DNA of 23,250 bases from Candidatus Desulfofervidaceae bacterium (GTDB lineage Bacteria; Desulfobacterota; Desulfofervidia; Desulfofervidales; Desulfofervidaceae): NCBI GenBank assembly GCA_021160485.1, contig JAGHCL010000165.1, forward strand, positions 1-23,250, given 5' to 3'. Under the pieces are notes generated by a model that had not been told where the DNA came from, did not search any database, and saw only the letters and a program-made list of their open reading frames with translations. Positions 8,002 through 15,587 of this stretch are shown here, one piece after another. The translations under genes were made by a program, and so were the position numbers. Each line of letters begins with the position of its first letter. The first letter of the stretch is position 1.

Positions 8002-8063
8002 GTGACTGGTGATAGTGGATGGTGGTTGGTAGGTTTATTTATGAATCATAATTCACCAGTCAC
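8002..8063. repeat. Inverted repeat in the btuB leader
   Basis: GTGACTGGTGA (8002-8012) and TCACCAGTCAC (8053-8063) are an exact 11-base inverted repeat around a 40-base loop. It lies after the riboswitch terminator and before the btuB ribosome binding site. The tail CAATTACTAAT (about 8071-8081) recurs at about 11452-11462 before btuC, so both leaders may carry remains of the same short palindromic repeat. Function unknown. Confidence 0.5.
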
Positions 8064-8097
8064 AAGCTATCAATTACTAATAAAGAGGAGGTTGGTG

Positions 8098-9897
8098 ATG
8101 AAAAAGGTGTGGTTTTTTGTCCTATTTTGGTTCCTGGTTTTTCCTGTTTCTGTCCTAGCCCAGCAAAACGCAATCTCTCTGCCTGAAATAGTGGTAACGG
8201 CTTCACGCGTAGAAGAAAGTGAAACTGCCAGTGCTGTAACTAAAATTACCGGAGAGGAACTTCAGCAAAAAGGGATTACCAATGTGGCAGATGCCTTAAG
8301 AGAAGTGCCCGGAGTAATGGTTACCCAGTATGGTTTTGGTGGTCCTGCTTCGGTGTTTGTGAGAGGTGGCAATAATGGGCAGGCGGTTATTATGATAGAT
8401 GGAGTACCGGTATATGATCCCAGCGGAACAAATAAAGGCGATTTTTCGCTTTTTTTGCCTCGCTTAAATGTAGAAAATATTGACCGCATTGAGATTGTAC
8501 GTGGTCCTCAAAGTGTGCTTTACGGCTCTAGTGCCATGACTGGGGTAATTAATATCATTACGAAAAAAGGTAAAGCGAAACCACAGACAACAGGTCGCCT
8601 TGAGGGAGGCTCTTTTAATACCTTCACTGAAACACTGGGCTTTAGTGGTACCAATGAAAGCGTGAGCTATAACTTAAACCTCCAGCGTTTTGATAGTAAT
8701 GGTATTTCTAAAAAACCTGACGAGCCGGATAAAGATGGCTATCGTTTCAATAATGTCGGTGGTAGTCTCACCGCCAATATAAACGAGAAGGTTGAAGTAG
8801 GGGCTTCTTTTTCCTATCTTGATGCCGAGCAAGGCTTGGATGGCGGGGATGATTTTGAAAAAAGCAGGCTGGGATTTTTTCAGACTTATTACAAACAGAC
8901 TGTTTCTCATTTCTGGCAGCATACCTTAAAACTTGCTTACACCAATACTCATCGTACCTATCCTACCAGTTTTTATGATGGCGATTTATATTTCCTTTCT
9001 TGGCAGCATAATTTTACTATTTTGCCATATCTAAAAGTAGTAACCGGTTTTGACTATCAGCAGGAGAAGACAGATACCAACAGCATGGATGAAAAAAACC
9101 AGGATGAAAAGGCCTGGTTTGCTGAAGCTATTTTCAAACAGGAAAACTTTTATTTCAATACCGGCGTGCGTTATGACCGTCATCAGACCGCCGGTGATAA
9201 AGTAACTTATCGGTTTGCCGGGGCATATTTTCTGCCCACGCAGACAAAATTACATGCCAGCTTTGGCACCGGCTTTCGGGCACCAAGTCTCTATCAATTA
9301 TATGGGGTGTGTTTTGGTAATAATGTTGGTAATCCCGATTTAAAACCCGAAAAGAACCAAGGCTATGATGCAGGTTTAACCCAATATCTGTGGCAGAAGA
9401 GGATCACTCTAGATGTAACCTACTTCTTCAGTCGAATTAAGGACATGATAGATTGGGTCACGACCGGTCCTGGGCAGTATCTTAACGTAAAAGAGGCCCA
9501 TACTCAAGGCGTAGAGATAAGTGCAGATATAATGCCTATCTCCTGGCTTAAACTTTCCACTAATTATACCTGGCTTGATGCTCAAGACACGACTACCAAT
9601 ACATGGTTGCCAAGGAGGCCGAAACATAAAATAAGTAGCACCTTGTCTCTTTTCTGGAAAGAAAAAGCGGATTTTAGTTTAACTGGTATTTACTTTGGAA
9701 AACGATTTGATAGTGACAACAATCCTTTAGGTGGCTATTTTATAGTAAATCTTGCCGCAAGATATTATCCAACTTCTTATTTGACCTTAAGCCTTCGGGT
9801 TCAAAATCTTCTTGATCGGGACTACGAAGAAATAAAAGATTATAATGCACCTCCTTTTATGATGTTTCTGGGGGCTGAGTTTAAATGGGGATTGTAA
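8098..9897 (+). CDS. btuB: TonB-dependent outer-membrane receptor, BtuB-like (cobalamin)
   Basis: The start is ATG at 8098, following AAGAGGAGG (8083-8091). The frame stays open upstream to 7903, but that part is riboswitch and terminator, not protein. The 599-residue product has a signal peptide (residues 1-21, cut after SVLA). A TonB-box-like PEIVVTASR follows at 29-37. The plug domain includes LREVPGVMV, VFVRGGNNGQAVIMIDGVPVYD and IEIVRGPQSVLYGSSAMTGVINIITKK. The rest is a 22-strand barrel with FGTGFRAPSLYQLYG and NPDLKPEKNQGYDAGL, the TonB-receptor C-terminal signatures, and a final barrel strand ending EFKWGL. It imports cobalamin or cobinamide across the outer membrane using TonB energy. 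The riboswitch before it and btuFCD after it make the substrate assignment strong. Confidence 0.93.
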   Translation: MKKVWFFVLFWFLVFPVSVLAQQNAISLPEIVVTASRVEESETASAVTKITGEELQQKGITNVADALREVPGVMVTQYGFGGPASVFVRGGNNGQAVIMIDGVPVYDPSGTNKGDFSLFLPRLNVENIDRIEIVRGPQSVLYGSSAMTGVINIITKKGKAKPQTTGRLEGGSFNTFTETLGFSGTNESVSYNLNLQRFDSNGISKKPDEPDKDGYRFNNVGGSLTANINEKVEVGASFSYLDAEQGLDGGDDFEKSRLGFFQTYYKQTVSHFWQHTLKLAYTNTHRTYPTSFYDGDLYFLSWQHNFTILPYLKVVTGFDYQQEKTDTNSMDEKNQDEKAWFAEAIFKQENFYFNTGVRYDRHQTAGDKVTYRFAGAYFLPTQTKLHASFGTGFRAPSLYQLYGVCFGNNVGNPDLKPEKNQGYDAGLTQYLWQKRITLDVTYFFSRIKDMIDWVTTGPGQYLNVKEAHTQGVEISADIMPISWLKLSTNYTWLDAQDTTTNTWLPRRPKHKISSTLSLFWKEKADFSLTGIYFGKRFDSDNNPLGGYFIVNLAARYYPTSYLTLSLRVQNLLDRDYEEIKDYNAPPFMMFLGAEFKWGL

Positions 9898-9900
9898 AAA

Positions 9901-10020
9901 ACGATAATTACAACTATTCCGTAAAGCGCTCAGATGCTCCGGAGCGCTATTTAGCGGAAGCGATGGGGCACCCACCGAGGCGAGCCGGAAGGGGAAAACC
10001 CCGCCTTTAGAGCGGGGAAC
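9901..10020 (+). mobile_element. GC-rich hairpin element, probable remnant of an IS200/IS605-type element end
   Basis: This stretch is far more GC-rich than its surroundings and strongly structured. A long hairpin joins TTCCGTAAA-GCGCTC (from 9917) to GAGCGC...TTTAGCGGAA (to 9959). GGGG-AAAA-CCCC follows, then CCCCGC (9999-10004) with GCGGGG (10012-10017) around TTTAGA. The last hairpin is like the right ends of IS200/IS605 elements, and its translation ENPAFRAG resembles the tails of TnpB proteins. TTAC, a known target tetranucleotide of that group, stands at 9908-9911 on the left. No transposase remains. It abuts the truncated end of cobS. The likeness is by memory, not by search. Confidence 0.4.
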
Positions 10021-10500
10021 GGATTTTTCGGGGCCTTGGATAAAGAAGGGCCTCTGCGCATTATGAAAGATTCGCATTTGGGCGCATTCGGAGCCATCGG
10101 TATTTTTTTGCTTCTTTTAGGTAAATTTTTACTTTATGAGCAGGTGATAAAAAAAGATCTTCTGTTTTTATTAATGGCAGCGCCAATCCTTTCTAGATGG
10201 GGCATGGTCTTTCTGGCCTTTATCTCTCATCCTGCCCGGCCTGAAGGCATGGGAAAAATATTTGCGCAAAATTTATCTAAAAAGACCTTTATCTATGCTA
10301 GTATCTGGACGGGCCTTTTGATTGTTTTCATTGCCCAAAGTAAAGGTCTTTTACTGTGGGGTTTGACAACGGCATTTTTATGGTTATTCCGTCATTGGTC
10401 ATATAAGAAGATTCAAGGTATTATAGGAGATGTCTTAGGGGCTTCTAGTGAATTGACAGAAGTTATGGTGTTCACCGCAGGGCTATTGGTTTATCATTGA
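10021..10500 (+). pseudogene. cobS: CobS, cobalamin 5'-phosphate synthase, 5'-truncated
   Basis: The frame carries the C-terminal two-thirds of CobS. It shows GFFGALDKEGPLRIMKDSHLGAFG (the usual GGxxDRERxLEIMKDSxxGAxG region), SRWGMVFL, ARPEGMGKIF, and the final GDVLGASSELTEV, followed by the last membrane segment. CobS is an inner-membrane enzyme joining adenosyl-GDP-cobinamide and alpha-ribazole to make cobalamin. Missing here are about 100 N-terminal residues, including the LDGLADTADG-type acidic motif that binds substrate and metal. The family match stops at about 10021, directly at the GC-rich hairpin element, so the gene looks broken by an insertion and deletion. A short product could start at TTG 10036 or ATG 10063 but would lack catalysis. 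A full copy elsewhere cannot be excluded. Confidence 0.8.
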
Positions 10501-10522
10501 CGAAACGTTATTATTACACATC

Positions 10523-11404
10523 ATGAAAAAACAACTGACTAAAACGGTTCTAATAGAATCACTTCCCAAAAATCTTTGTTTACTGATTATTGTCTATTTA
10601 GTCTTTCCTTTTTTAAATGCATGGGCTGCACCCCAGCGCATCGTTTCCCTTGCCCCCAGTGTAACTGAAATTATTTATGCCCTAGGGGCAGGAGATTTAG
10701 TTGTAGGAGTAACCAGTTACAGTGACTACCCCCCAGAAGCAAAACAGAAACCCAAAGTGGGCACCTTTCTCCATCCTTCTTTGGAAGCCATTGTGAATTT
10801 AAAGCCAGATCTGGTCATTGCCCTGAGTGAGACCAATCCTCCCCGGGTGCTGAATCGGCTTAGAGATTTAAATATTCCGCTGTTGATTTTAAAAAGTGGG
10901 GGGTTAAACACTATCTGGGAAAATATTATCACTACAGGCAATGCCCTAGGAAAAGGTAAAGAAGCAAATTTTCTGGTGGCAAGGTTACAAAAAGAACTTC
11001 ACGCACTGACCCAGCAGGTAAAGGGACTGCCTAAACCAAAGGTCTTTTTTCAGATCGGATACCGTCCTCTTGTCACCTGTGGGGCCAGCGCTTATCATCA
11101 TGAACTGATTACCCTAGCTGGCGGGATAAATATTGCAGCAGAAGAAAAAGCCGCCTATCCTGTATTCAGTTTAGAAAAGGTCATTACTGCCAACCCAGAT
11201 GTGATTATTGTTTCTACGATGGAAAAGCAAACCCAGGCAATAAAAGCCTTTTGGGCAAAGTTCTCTCAAATTTCAGCTGTGAGAAACAATCGAGTGTACG
11301 TAGTAAATTCGGATTTCTTTGACCGTCCTTCTCCTAGGGTAGTGGAAGCGTTGAAAATTTTGATAAAACTGCTTCATAAAGAACCTGTGATGGGTAAGGA
11401 GTGA
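10523..11404 (+). CDS. btuF: BtuF-type cobalamin ABC transporter substrate-binding protein
   Basis: This 293-residue protein has an N-terminal export signal of about 35 residues (long hydrophobic run LCLLIIVYLVFPFL, cut near AWA-AP), so it is periplasmic. The mature part opens APQRIVSLAPSVTEIIYALGAGDLVVGV, the class III substrate-binding signature shared by BtuF and FhuD/BtuF-like proteins. DYPPEAKQKPKVGTFLHPSLEAIVNLKPDLVIA follows, then a linking helix and a second lobe with NPDVIIVS and PSPRVVEALKIL. The signal lacks a clear lipobox. Riboswitch, btuB and btuC/D neighbours argue for cobalamin rather than siderophore. The ATG at 10523 has no good ribosome binding site, but upstream cobS may give coupled translation. 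Confidence 0.92.
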   Translation: MKKQLTKTVLIESLPKNLCLLIIVYLVFPFLNAWAAPQRIVSLAPSVTEIIYALGAGDLVVGVTSYSDYPPEAKQKPKVGTFLHPSLEAIVNLKPDLVIALSETNPPRVLNRLRDLNIPLLILKSGGLNTIWENIITTGNALGKGKEANFLVARLQKELHALTQQVKGLPKPKVFFQIGYRPLVTCGASAYHHELITLAGGINIAAEEKAAYPVFSLEKVITANPDVIIVSTMEKQTQAIKAFWAKFSQISAVRNNRVYVVNSDFFDRPSPRVVEALKILIKLLHKEPVMGKE

Positions 11405-11495
11405 TGAGTTACAAGTTGAAACTAGTGCATGGTAAAATCTCTAAGGACCAATTACTAATCACTAATAACGTAGCTTTGGAGATGCGGGGAAAACA
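11405..11495. other. Short leader before btuC with repeat-like words
   Basis: The 91-base gap contains CAATTACTAATCACTAATAA (about 11452-11471), matching part of the btuB leader, and a GTGATGAGTTAC-type start. It is probably the trace of a short palindromic repeat rather than a gene. No terminator or clear promoter is seen, so btuF and btuC are likely co-transcribed. Confidence 0.35.
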
Positions 11496-12461
11496 TTGTT
11501 TTCAAAACCTCGTTTGGTTTATATAGGTCTATTTTTTACCTTTGCCTTGGTTTTCATTTTTGCGCTTTTCAGTGGGGCTGTGCCTCTTCACTGGCCGCTT
11601 TCCGCAGAAGAAAAATTTATTTTATTTAGGCTTCGGTTTCCTCGAGTCCTTTTAGGGGGGATGGTCGGTGGGGCCCTAGCTTTAAGTGGGGCTGTATTAC
11701 AAATATTGTTTATTAATCCCCTGGCTGAACCTTATATTTTAGGTATTTCTGGTGGGGCAGCGTTGGGAGGTATTCTGGCCCTATTGCTGGGGATAAATCT
11801 TTCTGGTTTGGGTGTTACTTTAGGGGCCTTTGGCGGTGCCTTATTTGCCTTGGCCATTTTGTTCTTCATCATAGGGATAAAAGGGGAGCTGGATACCTAT
11901 TTTTTTCTCTTAGCTGGTGTAATTTTAAATGCCCTTTTTACAGCGATTATTTTATTTATTTCTGCTCTGGTTAAGGCATCTGCCCTACATACCATTTATT
12001 TCTGGCTCCTGGGTGATTTGTCCACGGCAGGCTTTACCGAAGTCGGCTGGATGAGCTTTTTTGTCCTTATCTGTGGATTGGTCTGTCTTTACCATGCCCG
12101 AACATTAGATGCAATGGCACAGGGAGAGGTGGTGGCAGCCACTTTAGGTATTTCTGTTGGCAGAGCTAAGCGGCAGTTATTGCTAGTTATGTCTTTACTT
12201 GTGGGGGCTACTGTAGCAGTAAGTGGTATGATCGGATTCGTGGGCCTTGTTGTGCCTCATGGAATAAGGTTGCTGGCAGGCAATCAACATCGAACAACAC
12301 TACCCCTTTGTTTTTGCACTGGAGCCGGTTTTTTAATCCTGAGCGATGCCATTGCTCGTAAGGTCTTTGCTCCCCTGGAGATGCCTGTGGGTGTGATCAC
12401 AGCTTTATTGGGTGCCCCATTTTTTTTATATTTATTAAGGACCTATGTTAAAAATAGATAA
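11496..12461 (+). CDS. btuC: BtuC-type ABC transporter permease (FecCD family)
   Basis: This 321-residue inner-membrane permease has about ten hydrophobic segments. The FecCD-family signatures are LFRLRFPRVLLGGMVGGALALSGAVLQ, NPLAEPYILGISGGAALGG, ASALHTIYFWLLGDLSTA and GFVGLVVPHGIRLLAG with the ATPase-coupling loop, then DAIARKVFAPLEMPVGVITALLGAPFFLYLL. It carries substrate from BtuF through the membrane. The start is TTG at 11496, the only start codon in frame before the conserved region, with GGGGA just upstream as a weak ribosome binding site. It overlaps btuD by 17 bases. Confidence 0.93.
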   Translation: MFSKPRLVYIGLFFTFALVFIFALFSGAVPLHWPLSAEEKFILFRLRFPRVLLGGMVGGALALSGAVLQILFINPLAEPYILGISGGAALGGILALLLGINLSGLGVTLGAFGGALFALAILFFIIGIKGELDTYFFLLAGVILNALFTAIILFISALVKASALHTIYFWLLGDLSTAGFTEVGWMSFFVLICGLVCLYHARTLDAMAQGEVVAATLGISVGRAKRQLLLVMSLLVGATVAVSGMIGFVGLVVPHGIRLLAGNQHRTTLPLCFCTGAGFLILSDAIARKVFAPLEMPVGVITALLGAPFFLYLLRTYVKNR

Positions 12462-13209
12462 TGTCTGGTATCGTTATCAGCAAAAGTGGATTTTAAAAAA
12501 CATCAGTTTTTCCTGTGCCCGGGGTCAATTTATCAGTATTTTAGGTCCAAATGGTGCGGGCAAGACTACCCTGCTTTGCCTTATAGCAGGTGTGTTGAAA
12601 CCCACCCAGGGTCAAATACAACTTGGTACTCAATCCTTACAGACCCTTTCACCCCGCCAGCGGGCCCAGAAAATTGCCCTTCTACCACAGGTAATTTCCT
12701 CTATTTTTCCCTATAAAGTCTGGGAAATAGTAGCCTTAGGGCGGTTGCCTTATCTTTCGCCTTTTCAAGCCTTTCGGCGTAAGGATGAAATGGTCGTAGA
12801 AAGGGCAATGAGGCTGGTAGATGTCTTGTCTTTAAAAGACAGAAGAATTAATTCTCTGAGTGGGGGTGAAAGACAACGGGTCTTTCTAGCCAGGGCTCTG
12901 GCTCAGGATCCAGAAATACTCCTTCTGGATGAACCGACGACTTATCTGGATGTGAAATACCAGAAAGAATTCTTCCAAGTTCTGAAACGGTTAAAAGAAG
13001 AACATGAACTGACCATTGTACTCGTTTCCCACGACCTTAATCTCGCCATTCAGCATAGCGATACCCTTATCTTTATCAAATCAGGTCAGGTTCACACCCA
13101 AGGGCCTCCTGAAAAGGTTGTTCAGGCGGCACTGATAGAGGAAGTTTATGGTGTTAAAGCAAAAATTGTTTATCCTGAAGATACAGCCCGGCCTTATGTG
13201 TTATTATAA
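12445..13209 (+). CDS. btuD: BtuD-type ABC transporter ATP-binding protein
   Basis: This 254-residue ATPase has a Walker A motif GPNGAGKTT (34-42), Q-loop LLPQ (79-82), signature LSGGERQRV (138-146), Walker B ILLLDEPTT (158-166), D-loop LDV and switch His196 (SHDLN). It powers BtuC-BtuF import on the cytosolic face, and dimerises. The C-terminal tail (about 210-254) is short and family-like. It overlaps btuC by 17 bases, giving fixed stoichiometry. No intrinsic terminator is clear before the convergent minus-strand gene. Confidence 0.94.
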   Translation: MLKIDNVWYRYQQKWILKNISFSCARGQFISILGPNGAGKTTLLCLIAGVLKPTQGQIQLGTQSLQTLSPRQRAQKIALLPQVISSIFPYKVWEIVALGRLPYLSPFQAFRRKDEMVVERAMRLVDVLSLKDRRINSLSGGERQRVFLARALAQDPEILLLDEPTTYLDVKYQKEFFQVLKRLKEEHELTIVLVSHDLNLAIQHSDTLIFIKSGQVHTQGPPEKVVQAALIEEVYGVKAKIVYPEDTARPYVLL

Positions 13210-13305
13210 AAATCTCCGAGTATCTTTTTCAGTTAGGAAAGTTAACAAGTTAACTAGGAGAAGACAACTTCCTAAAAACTTGGAACTTACAAACTTAGTA
13301 ACTTA
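13210..13305. repeat. Convergent intergenic palindromic repeat, copy 2
   Basis: Between btuD and the minus-strand GH57 gene lies an imperfect inverted repeat: TTAGGAAAGTT (13233-13243) pairs with AACTTCCTAA (13266-13275). Inside is GTTAAC-AA-GTTAAC. The right part (AACTTGGAA...ACAAACTTA) resembles 1706-1750. It may act as a bidirectional transcription end, though the T-runs are weak, or simply be a dispersed repeat. Confidence 0.4.
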
Positions 13306-15390
13306 TTATTTAATTTTTAGCTCCCATTCTATTTTTGTTTCTTTTTCCTTTTCAAGCTTGAGCCTTTTAATAAATACCAGACAAGTGCCCTGATAGGTTC
13401 TTTCTGCCCCTGACTCAGAAAAATTTACCGTCTCTACTGGAAAAAACCAGAGGTCAAATGCCTGCTGGGCGGTAATTTCTATTTGTAAATCCGGGTCGGG
13501 GCCTTTTAAAAGAAAGTGGGAAATGCGTTCAATTTGGCCGGTCTTAACTGCATCATAACTCTTGTTATTGACCAAAAGCTGCCAACCAGGGAGATGGAAG
13601 TTCATTTCTGTGGCAAAAGTTAAAGATGCCGAAAAAGATGGGATAAATGTATATTCCACCTTAAGGTTGCCCTGAGTATCATTTAAGGTGAATTTTTTGA
13701 TGATGGTTAAAGGCTCTTTTCCCTGAATGAATCCCTTTCTCTCCAGCTTTAGCACGGCGGTTGCTTTATCTTTTTCCTGCAGCAGGATGGAATATGGTTC
13801 TATCGTGAAATTACCTAAATCATAATAGGCTGCCTGACTGAACTTAGCTAGATCCACCTCCTCTCCCAGAAAGTGGTCTAAAAAGCTGTAACGGTGATGC
13901 CAGTCATAAATGAGATACTTATCTAAATCAGGCTCTTTCAACTTAAACTGTTCATGGATGGTCTTGACCGTGTCTTCTTCCTGAGCAGTTTGATGAATCA
14001 GCTCCCTTATCTTTTCATGATAGGCTTCCTGTCGGCGGGTGAGGACATTGGTCAAATTAACTTCTTTTTCCCTCAGGTCAAGCTCAACCAGAGTTCCACC
14101 GTAACGAGGTTTAAAATAGGCATTGAATTTAGCGCCCGAAAAAATCCATTCCAGATGGCCATCGCAGTCATAGTCTGTCAATACGCTCTCAATCCCTGTT
14201 TGGGGCAATTGTTTTTCTGCTGCAATCAAATGTTTATATACTGCTCCCCGTAAGTGCCCTAGATAGAGTCCACCAAATACCCCATGCCAATAGGCACAAT
14301 TGCATTGGCCCCGCCAGAGTGCTCTGACAGCAGGAGGTGGGTGCGAGGGGTCGTATTGATTATAAACCCTGGCCACTTTCTGGCTGACATAAATCATCTT
14401 TTTATGCATGAGGTTGCTTTCTTCGTATTTACGCAAGAAATTATCCCAGATGCCACCCCGCACAAAAGGACGAAAAGTTTCCCATTCATGACGTGATTTC
14501 AGAAGTTCAATAAAGTGTTCATATTTAAGGGCTGCATCTGGCATAAGGGTCCATTCCATCATTTCTTCATAAGAGGCTGGGGGTAGATAAATTCTGCCTT
14601 GAGGCGGATGTGTAGCCACAAATTCATTTAAGGGCAAGACTTGAATTTCATCTTGATGTTCTTCTAAAAACTGCAAAAATCTCTTTAGCCATCCCTGCTC
14701 ATACACCCACTTTTTTGTTTCAGGCCAGAGACCAAATTTTTCTCCATCATCCCCATAGGTAAGGGTGTTGCCATGACCTGAGGCAAAAAAATGTTGAAAA
14801 TAATCAAGTAGCTCTTCCGGAGATTTAAAGGGAATAAGATAGCGCAATTCTTTGCTGATAGGAAAGACAAAAAGAGAATGCCCTTCCTTCTCAGTGATGA
14901 AATAACCATGGATTTGCTTTTCTTCAAGGCCAGCATTTAAAAAGTGGGCATCGTCTACCAAGGTATACTTTATTCCTAGCGGCGCTAGCAATTTTGGTAA
15001 ATCAGGAGTCCATACCCTTTCTGCCAACCAGAGACCTTCAGGCACTACACCAAATCGCCTCTTCAAGTAATCTATCATGTGTTCCAATTGTGCTCTGGCG
15101 TCCCTTTCCGGCACAAAGGGTAAAAGAGGTTCATAAAAACCACCGGCCATAAGTTCTATCTGTTTCCGGGTGACAAGTTCTCCAATCAGGTCAATAATCG
15201 CAGGTGCATGTTGTTCGAGCCATTCCAACAGACAACCTGAAAAGTGAAGGCTAAACCGAAAATAAGGGAAGTTCTTTGCTATTTCTAAAAAAGGTGCATA
15301 GCATTCATTCAATGCCTTCTTAAACACTTTATCAAAGTTTCCTACAGGCTGATGGTTATGGACAGCAAAGGGTAAAAAATAGCGGGGCAT
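13306..15390 (-). CDS. GH57 4-alpha-glucanotransferase / alpha-amylase
   Basis: The protein matches GH57 4-alpha-glucanotransferases such as the archaeal Thermococcus enzyme, at similar length (694 residues from the ATG). Conserved region 1 is HNHQPVGNF. The catalytic nucleophile is the Glu in GLWLAERVW (residue 124), and the acid/base Asp is in TYGDDGEKFGLWP (about 214-215). Positions agree with the family. Two beta-sandwich domains (DUF1925/DUF1926-like) follow, with CDCDGHLEW-like and LNVEYTFIPSFSASL-like segments. It rearranges or trims alpha-1,4-glucans in the cytoplasm. Start: ATG at 15390, 7 bases after GGAG; the TTG at 15396 is too near the binding site. It has its own promoter. Confidence 0.93.
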   Translation of the reverse strand: MPRYFLPFAVHNHQPVGNFDKVFKKALNECYAPFLEIAKNFPYFRFSLHFSGCLLEWLEQHAPAIIDLIGELVTRKQIELMAGGFYEPLLPFVPERDARAQLEHMIDYLKRRFGVVPEGLWLAERVWTPDLPKLLAPLGIKYTLVDDAHFLNAGLEEKQIHGYFITEKEGHSLFVFPISKELRYLIPFKSPEELLDYFQHFFASGHGNTLTYGDDGEKFGLWPETKKWVYEQGWLKRFLQFLEEHQDEIQVLPLNEFVATHPPQGRIYLPPASYEEMMEWTLMPDAALKYEHFIELLKSRHEWETFRPFVRGGIWDNFLRKYEESNLMHKKMIYVSQKVARVYNQYDPSHPPPAVRALWRGQCNCAYWHGVFGGLYLGHLRGAVYKHLIAAEKQLPQTGIESVLTDYDCDGHLEWIFSGAKFNAYFKPRYGGTLVELDLREKEVNLTNVLTRRQEAYHEKIRELIHQTAQEEDTVKTIHEQFKLKEPDLDKYLIYDWHHRYSFLDHFLGEEVDLAKFSQAAYYDLGNFTIEPYSILLQEKDKATAVLKLERKGFIQGKEPLTIIKKFTLNDTQGNLKVEYTFIPSFSASLTFATEMNFHLPGWQLLVNNKSYDAVKTGQIERISHFLLKGPDPDLQIEITAQQAFDLWFFPVETVNFSESGAERTYQGTCLVFIKRLKLEKEKETKIEWELKIK

Positions 15391-15396
15391 CCTCAA

Positions 15397-15587
15397 TCTC
15401 CAGAATTTCTATTGCTGGTTCAATATACTCTATCCTATTGGCAAAGTCAAAATGGAGGTCTCAAAATTCGCAATTAATTTAAACAGAATTCCACCCCCAT
15501 GGTTGTATTGTTTTTACATATTAATCGGGTCAATAGTGATTGGATTTGTTAAATTTATTTTGTTCTATTGGATTGGAACAAAAACAG
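15397..15587. other. Intergenic region between the two GH57 genes
   Basis: A hairpin of nine pairs with one G-U joins 15573-15581 and 15591-15599; on the minus strand it covers the upstream gene's stop codon and has no T-run after it, so it is at most a weak transcription end. The rest is AT-rich with no gene. A good promoter lies at 15422-15450. Confidence 0.5.
15422..15450 (-). promoter_or_regulatory. Sigma70-type promoter of the GH57 4-alpha-glucanotransferase gene
   Basis: On the minus strand TTGACT (15450-15445) and TATATT (15427-15422) are 17 bases apart, each matching five of six consensus bases. Transcription would start near 15415, about 25 bases before the ATG at 15390. This allows the last gene of the minus-strand run to be transcribed on its own. 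Confidence 0.6.

Noticed and set aside
7629..8012. Several open frames over the riboswitch on both strands
   Set aside because: The region is a structured RNA; frames are chance products of its GC content.
7903..8097. Upstream extension of the btuB frame (65 more residues)
   Set aside because: It covers riboswitch-terminator sequence and would lose the signal peptide position; ATG 8098 has a strong binding site and a normal signal peptide.
14284..14496. Plus-strand open frames inside the GH57, glgA and pyc genes
   Set aside because: Antisense shadows of well-identified proteins, without their own binding sites.
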